Shown piece after piece: positions 12,091 through 23,919 of a stretch of 64,000 nt of DNA. Source of the stretch: Cephalotrichum gorgonifer (taxonomy: Eukaryota > Ascomycota > Sordariomycetes > Microascales > Microascaceae); the NCBI GenBank assembly GCA_900312665.1, contig ONZQ02000007.1, positions 1,714,723 through 1,778,722 on the forward strand, given 5' to 3'. The translations under genes and the position numbers were made by a program. Under the pieces are notes generated by a model that saw nothing but the letters and a program-made list of their open reading frames with translations, ran no database searches and had not been told where the DNA came from. Position 1 is the stretch's first letter; every line of letters starts with the position of its first letter.

Positions 12091-15000
12091 AGCAAAGCTC
12101 GCCGGGTGGCCGATCGGACACCGTCGCACTCGAACCTCATGACCCGGAGCCAAATGCCCACCATCCTCAACCCCGAGACTGGTTCTTTCGAGGAGACAGG
12201 CTGATTATTTCGGCGTTTTGCTGGCCATGATACCCGCGGCCTGATCGGGAGCAGGCTTGTTTGTCCTTTCCGTTTCGGCAATCCCTCTTGGTTGGTTTCC
12301 CACTTCCTATCAAATGTTATTTGATTCGTCGTCGAGTTTTCTCCCGTCAGTTTGGCCTGTCGTTGCCTGATGGCATGGCAACGGGTGGGAAGTTACGGGA
12401 TATGAGATTGAGGACGTTGGTTTGCGGTCGCTTTTACGCTTTTTGATCTTTTCGAATCCCACGAAATTGAAGGGAGTCGGTCACCACCAATCTTCACCCC
12501 CCCACAGACTCCATCCATACATCTTTATCTTGAGGAGGCGAATTCCGATCCTTGTATTTTAAGTTGTCGTCGGTGCCTGGTAGAGAAGGCTCTTTCTGTG
12601 TTCTGCTCGGCAGTCCCCCTTCCAGACAGTCGTGGTATAGGGGCTGGCAAGCCCTTATTTTTTGTTTTTTTTTTCCTGTTCTAAACACCCCCGGTTTTCT
12701 TTTCCACGGAACGGTTTTACTTTCTTTCTTCTTTTTTATTTCATTGGGTGGTATTTCTTTTGTCGTTCGGATCGTTCTTGAGTTTGAAAGACGAAATGGT
12801 TACCCGGGTATTTCGGAAGGGACAAGGGGTGGTATAGGGACGGGAGGGAGGTTTGGTCAGAGTTTGGAGGCACAGGGTGGAGATGGATTTGACTGTAATG
12901 AGGGCTTCTTCGTTGCGCTAGACGGAGAAAATAAATTCAACCGAGAGATGCGGCCTTCTTTTCTACTGATGTTAGGGTTATGTGGTCGTGAGGTACTTGA
13001 TATACATTACCGTCTCGGAGAAGTGGAGTCGGTGATGGTGATAGGTGTGATGTGGTGGTGGCCTTTCCGCCTTGGGAGAGAGATGTAGTCTGCTAATTCC
13101 CGGGTTGCCCGTCTCATCGTGAAGGGGAGTCTCGGAGGTATATCTAACGCGGTGCTTGGTTTGTTCCTCGTCCAGCATATCAGGAGGGGAAAGCGGCGAT
13201 GGTTGCCGGAAAGAAGATGGTAGCTTCAGGACATGAGAGAGCGCCGTCATGTCATACGAGCAGGAATAATAAGGATATAGATCGGGAACGTATAATACAT
13301 GATCGACCTCGAAAGCTCTACTTCTGCTGGCATACGAGGTCTGTTAAGCAACAAGGGCGGAACATACGGCTAGAGGAGTTATGAGTATGTGAGATGTAAG
13401 ACCCAGACAGCATTCTTCTTTGGCGTGAGTGAGCCTTTACGTGCGTCATGCGTTCGCGTTCGTGGGGACAGGAAAACTAATACGGGGGCATGAACAGGGT
13501 TCATTTGTGGACTAATGCTCCGGTAGCCCTGATTCTCTTGGCGATATAGGATGATGATCTACAAGTACGTACGAGAGAAAGCTCCATCCGTGCTGAACAG
13601 CTTGCGAGATGTACCCCATTATTACTTGGACTGCGGAATATTAATCCTCGTTCGAGTTAGCTCCCGTGATACAAATCAGTACTCGTATACTTGAGGACCG
13701 CCTAACCTGGGGCATAATCGTAGCATAGTGGGCCACCTTCATGCTTCGATACTGAGGGTGTCTTGTAAGGAGTAAGGTACGGAGTACTCTCGTACATGTG
13801 CTCCTTGAAAATAGAGGTAACTCGTTAGTCCTCTGCTCCGTTCGCTACCTCTGCGCAACATTGTATAATGTGGGTCTGGGGGAGGCTTCATATTCTGCAG
13901 GTACGAGTACTCGGATGGAGCTGCCAAACGTTCATGTGCCCTTACGTTCGTTTTTTCCCTTTCTCCCTCGACGCCACGAGGGGCTCGAGTGGACTCGTAG
14001 TTCAATGTTGGGAGCGAGCGCGCTTGAGTATGTACAGGTACGAGTGCCAGTTACAAAGTACAAATCCAAAGTCTTTAGAACGCGCTAACGAAAACGCGTT
14101 TGCGGGATACGAACCCACCATGAACGGGTTTCTCGGCTCCCTTGACATTGAAACCATCGATTGGGGCGGCGTTGACTGGGGCATTGGATTGGCTTGGGGT
14201 AGGTACTGTACTACAACCCCTTGCCTTGGCGTCCGACCCCCCGCAAAAAAGTGTACAGGGTACTCATACGAGTACCTGTACTACACGTATGAGTAAATTA
14301 GGTATACTACTGCGAGTATTTGTGCAGGCGACTGGGCTGCATTACCCCTGGCCTAATACGAACTTTTGGGAATAAAAGCTGGCATTGACTCGGATTTTTT
14401 TTCTTTTTCCTTCGTATTTTGCCTGCGAGCTCTTTCCGGTTCTTTCTTCAACGTCACGCGCCATGATTAGTAAAGTGAAGGTAACGTCAGTCTCGGTCCG
14501 GGGGCCTGCAATTATTATTCTCTCGGCATTATTATTGACTCTTATGTCGGGGCTTATTCGTACATTAGCACCGGTTACCGTGCGTGCCCTACCAGTTGCA
14601 CGAAATTGGGGAAAGTGGATACAAAAAGTATAGGCTGCATGGGTGGCGCAATCTGACCGTTATGTGTAGCACGAGGCTCTAGGGGCGGAGAACGGTACGA
14701 ACGAGGAGATACGAGTCGCGACGTACACATATATTCATTCGTGGATTTGGCTCGATTGGGCTTGATTTGTCTCTGACGGATAAGCCTCACTCTAAGCTAA
14801 AGCGGGATGCGCGTCGGACGCCACTAATTTCACTTGACTCAGAGGAACTGGGGCTTCGGTGAGGATGGTTGTGCTGGGTGGAAAAGAGAATATACAGCGA
14901 AGCCGCCCGTCCTTCCAAACATGGAGTTGCCTTTTTGGGGCATCCTGGGTGGATCCTTCCGCATCCATATCACTGGATTGTTATGTACTGTTACCTTCAC

Positions 15001-15803
15001 TCACAGCCATCCTAGTAATTAATTCAAAGTACCCAGTACATGAGCTGCACTAGCGATACCCTTTTTATATATTTATCGACCCATACGAAGTCCCTTCCCC
15101 CCCTTAACCTCGCTTCGTATCCGGGGTCAAGGACCGTCCAAAGGATTGTGCCTCACACCCACCCACGACCCAAGGCAGGCAGCCAGTCTTCATTTCCCTT
15201 CGTCCCCCCCGCTCCCTAACCGGAATTCCCCTCCTCTCCCTCCAACCCACCTCTTTTCTCCAAAAAGAAGACGACATCTCGGATCGAGAGGCCTCGTTCG
15301 AGATTTAGGGGAGACGACACTCGTTAATATACCTTCGTTTTTTAAAACCTCAACCACCTTCGTTAAAGCCTTACTCTCTAATAAGCGAGAGTACCACACC
15401 ACGGCTCGGCTCGTCTCTTCCGTTAGGCATCATCCTTTCCCCGATCGACCCGTGAAGTTTATAAAACTACGAGCGATATTCCTATTTTTGCGACATTTCC
15501 GATTCAGCAGCATCTCTTTGTCTCGCTCTCGATTTATTCTAGCACCTGCCCGTGTTCTTCCTGAATCTTGGCGGCGTCTGAGATCAACGGTTTTGACAGC
15601 TGCAGTGTCCCGGTACACGACTTGACGCCTTCTTTCTGGAGATCGACGAAACAAGAAACGGCGAATTGTCTAGAACAAAAATCGACAGCAAAACTTCCGC
15701 GACAGCCTTTTGTGTCTGTTCGCCAAACTATTTCTAATAATTTTTAATACCTCGAGGATTTTTTTTTTCATCTTTCGAGTTTGATTCCTTCCACTCGAAA
15801 ATC
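12091..15803. other. Intergenic: 3' flank and leader of the GH16 gene
   Basis: No gene is supported in these 3.7 kb. The first 400 bases are probably 3' UTR of the Myb gene. Around 13901-14290 several TACGAGTAC-type words occur. From about 15080 to 15800 the plus strand becomes pyrimidine-rich, as expected of the leader of the gene starting at 15804. The open frame 15146-15625 falls in that leader and has no domain. Confidence 0.5.
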
Positions 15804-17320
15804 ATGTTGGCCTCACTTTTGCCTCTGGCCCTGACGGGCCTGTTGCACGTTGCCGGCGTGATGGCGCAGGACCTACCGACGTGCTCCCTTGACAAGAAGT
15901 GTCCCAAGGAACACCCCTGCTGTTCGCGTAAGTTCAAAATGCCCTCTCCCACACCTTGGTTTACATGGGCTGGCCCGGACTGGGGACATCGACGTATCCC
16001 ACCGCAAAGCTGGCAGATGTCTAACATGTGCGGCGTGTAGAATACAACCAGTGCGGTGTGGGCGCCTTCTGCCTGGGCGGCTGCGACCCTCGCATGTCGT
16101 ACTCGCTCGACTCGTGCATGCCCGCGCCCGTGTGCGAGAGCAAGACGTACAAGATGGACTCGATGGACAAGATCGTGTCGATGGACAAGTACCTCGGCGA
16201 CGCGTCCAAGGCCGACTGGATGTACCAGGGCAAGCCGCTGGAGCACAACGGCAACATCCTCCTGACGATGCCGCCGCAGAGCGTGGGGACGGTGATGGCG
16301 TCGACGTCGTACATGTGGTACGGGAGGGTCAAGGCGAAGTTGAAGACCGCCAGGGGGAGGGGTGTCGTCACGGCCTTCATCCTCTACAGTGACGTCAAGG
16401 ACGAGATCGACTACGAGTTCGTCGGTGTGGATCTTGAGACCGCCCAGACCAACTACTACTTCCAGGGAATTCCTCTGTGTATGTTTTCTTTCCCCCCTCG
16501 TGAACCTAACCTATTCCCCGCACCTTGTGTAAGGAACGCTCAGTCATAGTGGGCTCACTAACACTCCTTTTTTTCGTTGGAAATAGACGACCAGGGTGGC
16601 AACATCACGATCGACTCCGACTCGTACGACAACTGGCACGAGTACGAGATCAACTGGACGCCCGACAAGATCGAGTGGGCCGTCGACGGCAAGGTCGGCC
16701 GCACCAAGAAGCGCTCGGACACGTGGAACGAGACTTTCAACCAGTGGGACTTCCCGCAGACGCCGTCCCGTGTGCAGCTGTCGATCTGGCCCGGCGGCCT
16801 GGCCACCAACGCCAAGGGCACCATCGACTGGGCCGGTGGCGAGATCGACTGGAACAGCGACGACATCAAGAAGAACCAGTACTACTTCGCGACGTTCGGC
16901 GAGATCACGGTGGAGTGCTGGGACGCGGACTCGGGGCCCGGGTCGAACAACGGCAAGAGCTACATCTACACCGACTTCCTGGCGACGAACAACACGGTCG
17001 AGGTCACGGATAAGAAGACGACGCTGAAGTCGCTCGAGGGAAGCGGCATCGACCAGGACAACGAGGGGACCGGCAAGGGCAACGCCGCCACGCTCCCCGG
17101 CGGGGACGTGAGCGGCTCCGGGTCCAGCGGGTCGGGGAACCATGACCAGAGCGGTAGCGGGGGCTCCACGGGGGGTTGCGGTGCGAACTCGTTCTCGCAG
17201 TCGTGCAGCAACAGCGGCAACAGCGACGGCTCCGGCGACGACAAGGGCGGCGCGCCGGGGGCGAGGGGCAGCGCTAGCCTGGGGGTTGTTATTGCTGTTG
17301 CTGCGCTTCTGCTGATTTGA
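15804..17320 (+). CDS. Crh-type GH16 chitin-glucan transglycosylase, GPI-anchored
   Basis: Three exons (15804-15927, 16041-16478, 16587-17320) join in phase 1 at both introns (GTAAGT/GTGTAG and GTATGT/AATAG) and encode 431 residues. Residues 1-21 are a signal peptide ending VMA. Residues about 27-57 are a cysteine-rich CBM18-like chitin-binding segment (CPKEHPCCSQYNQCGVG). The GH16 catalytic motif DEIDYEFVG is at 162-170, with E163 as the expected nucleophile and E167 as acid/base. After the catalytic domain comes a Gly/Ser-rich tail and a hydrophobic C-terminus (SLGVVIAVAALLLI) typical of GPI addition. The family (yeast CRH1/UTR2, Aspergillus Crf) cross-links chitin to beta-glucan in the wall. 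The CBM18-like segment makes UTR2 the closer comparison. The family call is firm; the exact orthologue is not. Confidence 0.93.
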
Positions 17321-17960
17321 ATCTTGGGGTAGCATTTGATTTTTTATATTCCCTTGACCCTTCTCTCGTGCGTGCGTGCTTGGATTGTGGGGGCATTTTA
17401 AGTGATAGTTTTTTTTTTCGTGTATATGATGTATATGGATTTATTTTGTGCTCCTGTATCTGGAGCGTTGTTTTTCCACACTTGTTCTTGTGTAGCTTTC
17501 GAGGTCGATGTTGGGGGGTAGGTAGGAGGATAATCTTGAGGAGTAAATGAAGAGTGAGCAGAGCAGAGTAGTTGTACTCTTGAAAGCATATTGAAGCATG
17601 TTGTTTTATTTGTTCTCATTACTATTAATGTTAGTGGATCTAGTGTTTATTTTACCTCGTTTATACCGTCTTGATTTATAACTCGCTGACTATGAGCAGT
17701 CGGCAATGCGTAATTGTAGGTTATGTGGACGGGGGGGTGCGTTGACGAAGACGAACGAACGTACGTGAGGGACACGACGAGTTAGGTTAGGTTCCCGTGG
17801 CCACGGAGGAGGTTCGGCTCGTGTCTCGGGTTAGAGCAGCACTATCACTGTTCCGTTACATGCAGGAGAACTGTCGGAGTGGGAACGGAGTCAAGTCGAC
17901 ACGATCGTATCCGTTTTTGCATTCGGAGTTCCGCCCTTGGCCCCTTGGCCTTCCCCATGT

Positions 17961-18640
17961 GGAACCCGGTGGGAGCTAGTCCACTTTTTGACGGGGAATC
18001 GAAGAGAGTTTATTATGTGGTGATAGGCGGGATGACGTGGATGTCTATTGGCGCAACGTCTCCTTTCGGAGATATGAAGCCTGGAAGCTGGATTAAGCAA
18101 AGGGAGGGGGGGGGGTAAGACGGTGATACCGTTGTTTCTAATTCCGGGGGGGGGGGGGGGGTATCGGGGTTAATCGGCCTCGCGGTCTCCGTCCGTGGCC
18201 GACGAGGAACCCAGCGGGGGCTAGTCCGCTTCGGTGCGTCAGCAGGAGCAGCTTATCAGGTGGTGGAGGTGGTGGCATAGGGCTGGAACGGATGCCTAGC
18301 CATCCCTCCGCTCCCGATGGAAAAAAGTGCATTCTCGAATAATAAGCCGGGAGCAACAGGAGAGAGTGTGAGGTCATGCGTGGGCGTGGTGGGTTCCTCC
18401 GGTCCCGTCCCCACTCCGTGCCCGCGCGAAGAACCCATCGGGAGCTAGTCCGTTTCTGGCGTGGCTGTCACTTCGAGAAACCCAGCGGAAGCTAGTCTGT
18501 TTTGGGGCGTGGCTGTTCGCTGATAGAAGACCCAGTGGGCGCTAGTCCGCTTTGGGCGTGGCTTGCTCGAAGCCTGGGTCCTGAGAAGGACCTGGTGGGG
18601 ACTAGTCCGCCTTTGGCAGTGGTGGGTCCCTTGGGGCCTG
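17961..18640 (+). repeat. Six degenerate copies of a GCTAGTCCG-core repeat
   Basis: Six copies share the pattern GAACCCAGYGGGNGCTAGTC followed by CGCTTTGGGCGTGGC. The central CTAG falls at 17976, 18221, 18445, 18492, 18542 and 18602. The last four copies are nearly tandem, with unit lengths of about 47, 50 and 60 bases. The first two are dispersed, with spacings of 245 and 224 bases. The conserved part is about 35 bases and the rest diverges. No coding function is evident. It could be a decayed minisatellite or a binding-site array upstream of the gene at 19167. Confidence 0.75.
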
Positions 18641-19005
18641 TTAGTAAGGTACCTTTTCTCAGTGTAGATTTGCGTATAAATCGGAGGCACGGCTTAACAA
18701 TAGCGGGGGCATCGGAGAATTTTGGGGGATGTGGGTCTGGCGGGTTTAAGAGGCGGAAAGCTTGAGCCACGCGGGCTTTCGGGTGGGAGATGGATGGGCT
18801 GTAACGAGGAAGGCATCTGTTATCGTGACGATTTATTTTCTTGATGGGAAGGGGGTGAAAGGGGGGGGGGCACGATGAGTATAAAGAGAGGTTGTTCCCT
18901 CCGTCGTTGTGTTGGTGTTTGAATCATCATCATCTTCATCTTCTTCTACAACAACTTCACTACAAAGTCTTCAGAACAAAACTCATACTCCACATAACTA
19001 CTATC

Positions 19006-19166
19006 TCACGTACACTTACACTTACACTTACACTCACACCACTTACACCGACTCTTTACCAATACCAACACTTCCACATTTAAACCGAGCTATCTCGCCA
19101 AGGACGCCCACCTCCAACGCTACTTACACCCACACTTACACCCACACCCACACCCACACTCACACA
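19006..19166 (+). repeat. CA-rich ACACTT/CACACC microsatellite in leader
   Basis: Repeated ACTTACAC and CACACC units run almost to the start codon at 19167. The same frame stays open upstream (to about 18909) but only as low-complexity Thr/His/Tyr. I therefore treat it as 5' leader rather than coding. Confidence 0.8.
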
Positions 19167-19946
19167 ATGGAGACCATCGCCTTCCTCGGTGCCACCGGCG
19201 GCTGCGGCCTCGCGGCCCTCGCCCGCTCCCTCACGGCCTCCCACCCCTGCGTCGCCCTCTGCCGCAACCCCTCCCGCCTCACCACCTCCCTCGCGGCCCT
19301 CTACCCCTCCGCGCCCACCGCCAACCTCACCATAATCGAGGGCAACGCCCACGACGCCTCGGCCGTCTCCCGCGTCGTCGCCTCGCCCACCGACCCCACC
19401 CGCCTCGTCGACATCGTCATCTTCAGCATCGGCAACCGGCCCGAGCTCAAGACGATGGTCAACATGGACCCTACGGTGTGCGAGCGCGGCATGACGACGC
19501 TGCTCTCCGTGCTCGACGACAAGGTCAAGAGCACCACCGGCTCGGTCGCGGCGCGCCACCCGCACATCGTGGCGCTCAGCTCCACGGGCGTGGGCGCCCA
19601 CGGAAGGGACTACCCGGTGCTCCTGACGCCGGTGTACATGATGCTCCACACGCCGCACGTGGACAAGCGGCGCATGGAGGACACGCTGAAAGCTTCGAGG
19701 GCGGGGCCGTGGACGATTGTGCGGCCGTCGCTGCTGAAGGACGGAGACCTCCAGGGGGAGGCGGCAAAGGGGAAGGGGAAGGACATCAGGGTCGGAGTGG
19801 AGGACCTGGTGAAGGACGAGGTGGTGTCGAGGGAGGTTGGGTATTTCATCACGAGGGACGACGTCGGGAAGTGGATCTACGAGAATATCGTGGCCGGGAC
19901 CAGCAGGGGGGAGTATGATGGGAAGGCGGTCTCGCTGACGAACTAA
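19167..19946 (+). CDS. NAD(P)-binding Rossmann-fold protein (atypical SDR/NmrA-like)
   Basis: A single exon encodes 259 residues. The start chosen is the ATG at 19167, because the Rossmann dinucleotide-binding motif GATGGCG follows at residues 8-14 and the open frame upstream is microsatellite. The rest fits the atypical SDR fold: an early beta-alpha-beta, IVIFSIGN in the nucleotide-binding half, a SSTGVG strand-turn, TIVRPSLLKDG typical of NAD(P)H-binding/NmrA-like proteins, and a C-terminal segment with VGYFITRDDVGKWI. No clear YxxxK catalytic pair is seen, so it may be an oxidoreductase or a redox-sensing regulator. The substrate is not predictable. The fold call is firm; the biological role is open. 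Confidence 0.85.
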   Translation: METIAFLGATGGCGLAALARSLTASHPCVALCRNPSRLTTSLAALYPSAPTANLTIIEGNAHDASAVSRVVASPTDPTRLVDIVIFSIGNRPELKTMVNMDPTVCERGMTTLLSVLDDKVKSTTGSVAARHPHIVALSSTGVGAHGRDYPVLLTPVYMMLHTPHVDKRRMEDTLKASRAGPWTIVRPSLLKDGDLQGEAAKGKGKDIRVGVEDLVKDEVVSREVGYFITRDDVGKWIYENIVAGTSRGEYDGKAVSLTN

Positions 19947-22446
19947 GGTGTTGTGTTTGATCTTTTTTTCTTTTGGGAGGGGGAGGGATATAGAAGTTGA
20001 GTGTGGTCTGGTGGTAATGATGGGGATGAGGGAGCTTGTCGATTCTTTTTCCTTTTTTTCTCTTTCTCTTTTTCTTTTCTCTCTTTCCCTTTGTTCCCTT
20101 TTCCGTTGCGAGATGTTGATACCTGGATATAGACCTGTATTTGATTTCCTCTTTCCTTGAGTCGACTCGATCTGTTACGACCTAGATTAGCTTTTTCATA
20201 TCATCTAACAAAATTCTTCTCACATTTTCTTCTGGAAAACGATAACCCTTGAAATTGTGCCGTCTACTGCTAATTTCTGATATGTCCTATCCCCCCCGGC
20301 CAGGCGCGGCTTGGGGCATATTCTTGCTTACATGTAAGATCCAGGATGGGCTCGTCATGCGTAGTGCGCCGCCTAGTTCGAGCCGCAAATCAGATCGACC
20401 CCCCGTGAAACGGTGTCTATCTGCGTGCTCCTTTCCGTGGGGGTTCATCCTGGACAAGCCGGGAGGGGCGTCGAAGCAAGATCTATTGTGGGAGAGAGAG
20501 AGAGAAGAGGGGATAGAGAGAGAGGGTTTCGAAGACTCATCTGGGAAACAGAGCATCTAACGAATCCCATACATACAAAATGAAGTGCCGAATATGGGGA
20601 GGAGGGCATGTATGTGCCCGGGGGAAAAGAGTCTCCCTATCCCTTTTTTCCCTCCTTCTCTTTGGCGTTTCAAGCTGGGCAAAAGAACCTTTCGGCAATT
20701 CACCTACACTTCTCTTCATCTACTCTCGCCACTACTATTCGAACATGGCAGCAAGAAAAGCATAATTAGCATCACGATTCCTGTTTTTTTTTTCTTCTTC
20801 TTCTCACGTTTCGTTTCAAGATCTGTTTCTCGGTTCTCCAGGGTATAACACCCAACGATAGGAGCATATCACGAGAAGGCTATAGAAAAATGGGGCCCAA
20901 GGGGAGCGACAAGGGGAGAAGGGCAAAACTGGGAGGCGAACCGGGATGGGTCGCGGCGATTTAGCCGGGGGAGTCTCGAGACAGAGCCGGCGCCGGTCTC
21001 CCGCCTCATCTCTTTTCTATTATCCTCTCTTTTATTGAATCTTCCCTCTGTTTTAGGGAACGGTGAGTCGCGGTGTGGTTCTTGTTGCCCTCTCCTGCGA
21101 TGGCTGGGAATTAATTCAGGGTCTAAGTTCATGTAAGGGGAAGAGAGGGAAAGGAAAAAGAGTAGGGGGGAGTGAGGGAGTTGTTGAAGAGGATGTCGCG
21201 GGACAACTGACACGGCTTGGCGCGGCACTTCCAGACTTACATCTCCTTACTCGTCCGCCCCTTAAGACGTGAAAGAATGAGCTGGATGGTGGTACTTTTG
21301 AGGCAGTCCATATGAGAGAAAGTATTCCAAAGGGGGACACCAAGACGGCTTCAAAATGAGAGCATGGGGAACTGGGTGAGTTGAGTTGAGTTGATTCGAG
21401 GGACACACGATCACCAGAGCTCAGGCTCATGGAGCATCATCAATCAATTTTTCGCGTCCCTGGGACAACTACTCTGCTGCGCCTCTGCAGATCAGAGAGA
21501 TGCGAGAGTCCTTGGAGATCATTTGAGGTTAGATTCCCGGGCGGCGACTCGTTGTCCTGAATGGCGTCACCTGAAGGGAAGGGAGCGGATGAAATTCTAG
21601 ACTGTAGAGACGGCGAGAGTGAGAGAGGGTAAGAGAAAGTGTGAGAGAGTATGAGAGTGAGTGTGAGAGAAACAACGGTAAGGCGACTGACTGGCTGCGC
21701 AAAAACCCGGAACCTCACCCACCAAAAGCTGAAACCCCCGCTAACCCTCTCCGCGCTCGGTCTCATCCCATCCCGCGCGCGCGACACTCTAGAACGAAAT
21801 AAGGTGTAAGTGTGATATGGCGTCCAAAGGGGGGAATATCGAGGGCTACCCTATCAATGCCGAGCCTCATCATTTCTTTCGCGGGGAATGTGTGTGTACA
21901 CCTTATCCCCCCTTGTAACGGAGAGTGCCACAGCCAAACTCTCCCCCAAGCCCGACTGCACGACGGCTTCTTTTTCCGAGGAAGGAAATGTTCGAGGTGG
22001 CGTTTGATCGTCGCCCAGAGCCGAGGTTTCAACCTCGACCATGATCGGACGACGACGACGAGTTTTAAGCGTTAAGCTTTTTCGACACGGGCCCTCTTCC
22101 CCCTCGTCTTCATCTGGGTTTTTTAAGGTTAGGTAGGATCATTGCGACTTTGGTTTCTGTTTCCGGTGGACGACGGGAGTGCTACTTTTCTTCTTCTTTC
22201 ACTTACACCGTTTTCCCCTCCCCACACAGACCCTCGTGAGATCTGAGCAAGAAACAAGGATATATAGATCCCCCTCTCCCCCATTCCCATCCACGGATCT
22301 TGTGATTTACCTCGTCTAGAACACCTTCCTTTCGTTATCCAAACTACCAAGATCTGCAACTCTCGCTTCTTAACCCTCCACACTCCCTACTTTCTATTCC
22401 TCTCCAGCACTCCTTCATCAGTCCAGTTCGAAAAGCACGAGCCGTC
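19947..22446. other. Intergenic
   Basis: No gene is supported in 2.5 kb. Pyrimidine runs lie at 20040-20160, a GAGAGAGTGAGAG-type purine microsatellite at 21610-21670, and a pyrimidine-rich leader-like section at 22190-22440 before the next gene. Confidence 0.5.
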
Positions 22447-23919
22447 ATGCGCCTCTCACACATCCTCGCGGTGGCCGCACCCATGGCCGCCGCTGCCACC
22501 CTCCCCCGCCAGGCCCCGCAGGCAAAGGTCCTCATCGGCGCGCCCAATTCCATCCTCGTGGCCGACTTCGACGGCCTCGGCTTCAAGATCGTGGGGAACG
22601 CGACTACGGAGGGGACGAATCCCAGCTGGATGGCCTTTAGGGAGCCGAACTTGCTGTATGCCGTCGACGAGTTTAACGCGTCGACGAACCTCTTCGTTGT
22701 GAGTCTTACCTAGGGGAAGGGGGGTTGTCTGTGCTGTCTCCTCGTGCTTATGAGGTTCGGGACAGAGAGAGAGGATCTGAACTGACGTTTTGTATTAGTT
22801 TGACCCTGTTACGAATAGCATCCAGTTGGTGCAGAGCGCCGAAGGGTCGGCTGGCGTCGTGCACCTGGAGTTTAACTTTGATAAGACGAGGCTTGTGGGC
22901 TCCTCATTGTAAGTCTGGCGCCCTTTGCCCCCCTTTTCAAGCCTTACCCCAAGCCTCTTTTCCCCTCCTCTACTTACTTCTCTGTCCCTCACTCTCTACA
23001 CCCGGCTCGAGTACTGACAGCCCACAGCGGCGCCGGCACCATCGATATCTGGGACATAACAGACGGCGCCCTCACCCTCCTCAAGCAGATAGTCTCCGAC
23101 GACCCCCTCGGCCCCAACGCGGCCCGCCAGGAGGCGCCCCACCCGCACCAGTCCGTTCTCGACCCCACGGGCCGCTTCTTCGTCGTCAACGACCTCGGCA
23201 CCGACACGGTCCTCGTCATCGACTCGGACCAGGACCAATTCGAGGTCGTCAACCGCGTGCGCGTCACACCCGACGGGTGCGGCCCGCGCCATGGCGTCTT
23301 CTTCCCCAGCCGCGCCGCCGAGCCCACCCAGGCCACGCACTACTTCGTCCTCTGCGAGATGCTGAACCTCGTCGAGGTCTTCAGCGTCGAGTACGCCGGC
23401 AACTCCCTCCAGTTCGTGCCCACCCAGGTCCTCAGCACCTTCGGCGACACCTCCCCGGCCGCGAACCTGACCACCGCGACGGCGGGCGGCATCGTGCTCT
23501 CGAGCGACAACCTCGACGTGTACGTCTCGAACAGGAACACGGGCGGCGAGGAGGACTCCATCTCGCACTTCCGCGTCGTGCCGCCGGCCGAGGAGGGCGG
23601 GGCCCTGTCGCTGGAGTTCAGCGAGAGCATATCGAGCGGGGGCCAGGTGCCGAGGATGCTGAGCCTGTCGGCGGACGGGAACCTCCTGTTCTCCACGAAC
23701 CAGCGCGACGGGCTGGGCGTCCTCGCGCTGGCGAGGAACGGCGGCGCGGTCCTGGGCGCGGGCACGGGTGCCGCGGGGGCCGCGGCGCAGGCGGAGGTCG
23801 GGGGCGTGCAGGCGGCGGTCCTGGCGGCGGGGACGCTGGTCGGGTCGCCGGTTGCGGAGCTTGGTGTCGACGTGTTTGGGGCGGTGGACTTTGGTCCGCA
23901 GTTTGTGATGCAGGTCTAA
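22447..23919 (+). CDS. Secreted lactonase-type seven-bladed beta-propeller protein
   Basis: Three exons (22447-22698, 22799-22908, 23028-23919) give 417 residues. Donors are GTGAGT and GTAAGT; acceptors are ATTAG and ACAG. The phases match (0, then 2). A hydrophobic N-terminus (MRLSHILAVAAPMAAAA) is a likely signal peptide, so the product probably enters the secretory pathway. The body has features of the 6-phosphogluconolactonase-like (Pgl/YbhE) beta-propeller family: NPSWMAF, GAGTIDIWDI, PHPHQSVLDPTGRFFVVNDL, DGCGPRHGVF and GQVPRMLSLSADGNLLFSTN. Secreted fungal members of this family are thought to hydrolyse lactones or act in cell-wall-related sugar metabolism. The substrate cannot be assigned. 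Codon use is strongly GC3-rich, as in neighbouring genes. Confidence 0.9.

Larger units (their letters stand above)
17321..19166. other. Intergenic with repeats
   Basis: No coding gene is supported. The stretch holds G-homopolymer runs at about 18103-18115 and 18146-18160, the degenerate tandem repeat at 17961-18640, and a CA/ACACTT-rich microsatellite just before the next start codon. Short minus-strand open frames over the repeat are by-products of its periodicity. Confidence 0.6.

Noticed and set aside
14095..14125. T-arm-like sequence GGTGGGTTCGTATCCCGCA on the minus strand
   Set aside because: No acceptor stem, D-arm or anticodon arm could be folded around it, so it is not a tRNA.
15146..15625. 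159-codon plus-strand open frame before the GH16 gene
   Set aside because: It sits in the pyrimidine-rich leader, with Ser/Arg/Leu-rich low-complexity translation and no domain.
17961..18640. CRISPR-like reading of the repeat cluster
   Set aside because: The genome is clearly eukaryotic, the repeat copies are degenerate, and the spacing is irregular without unique uniform spacers.
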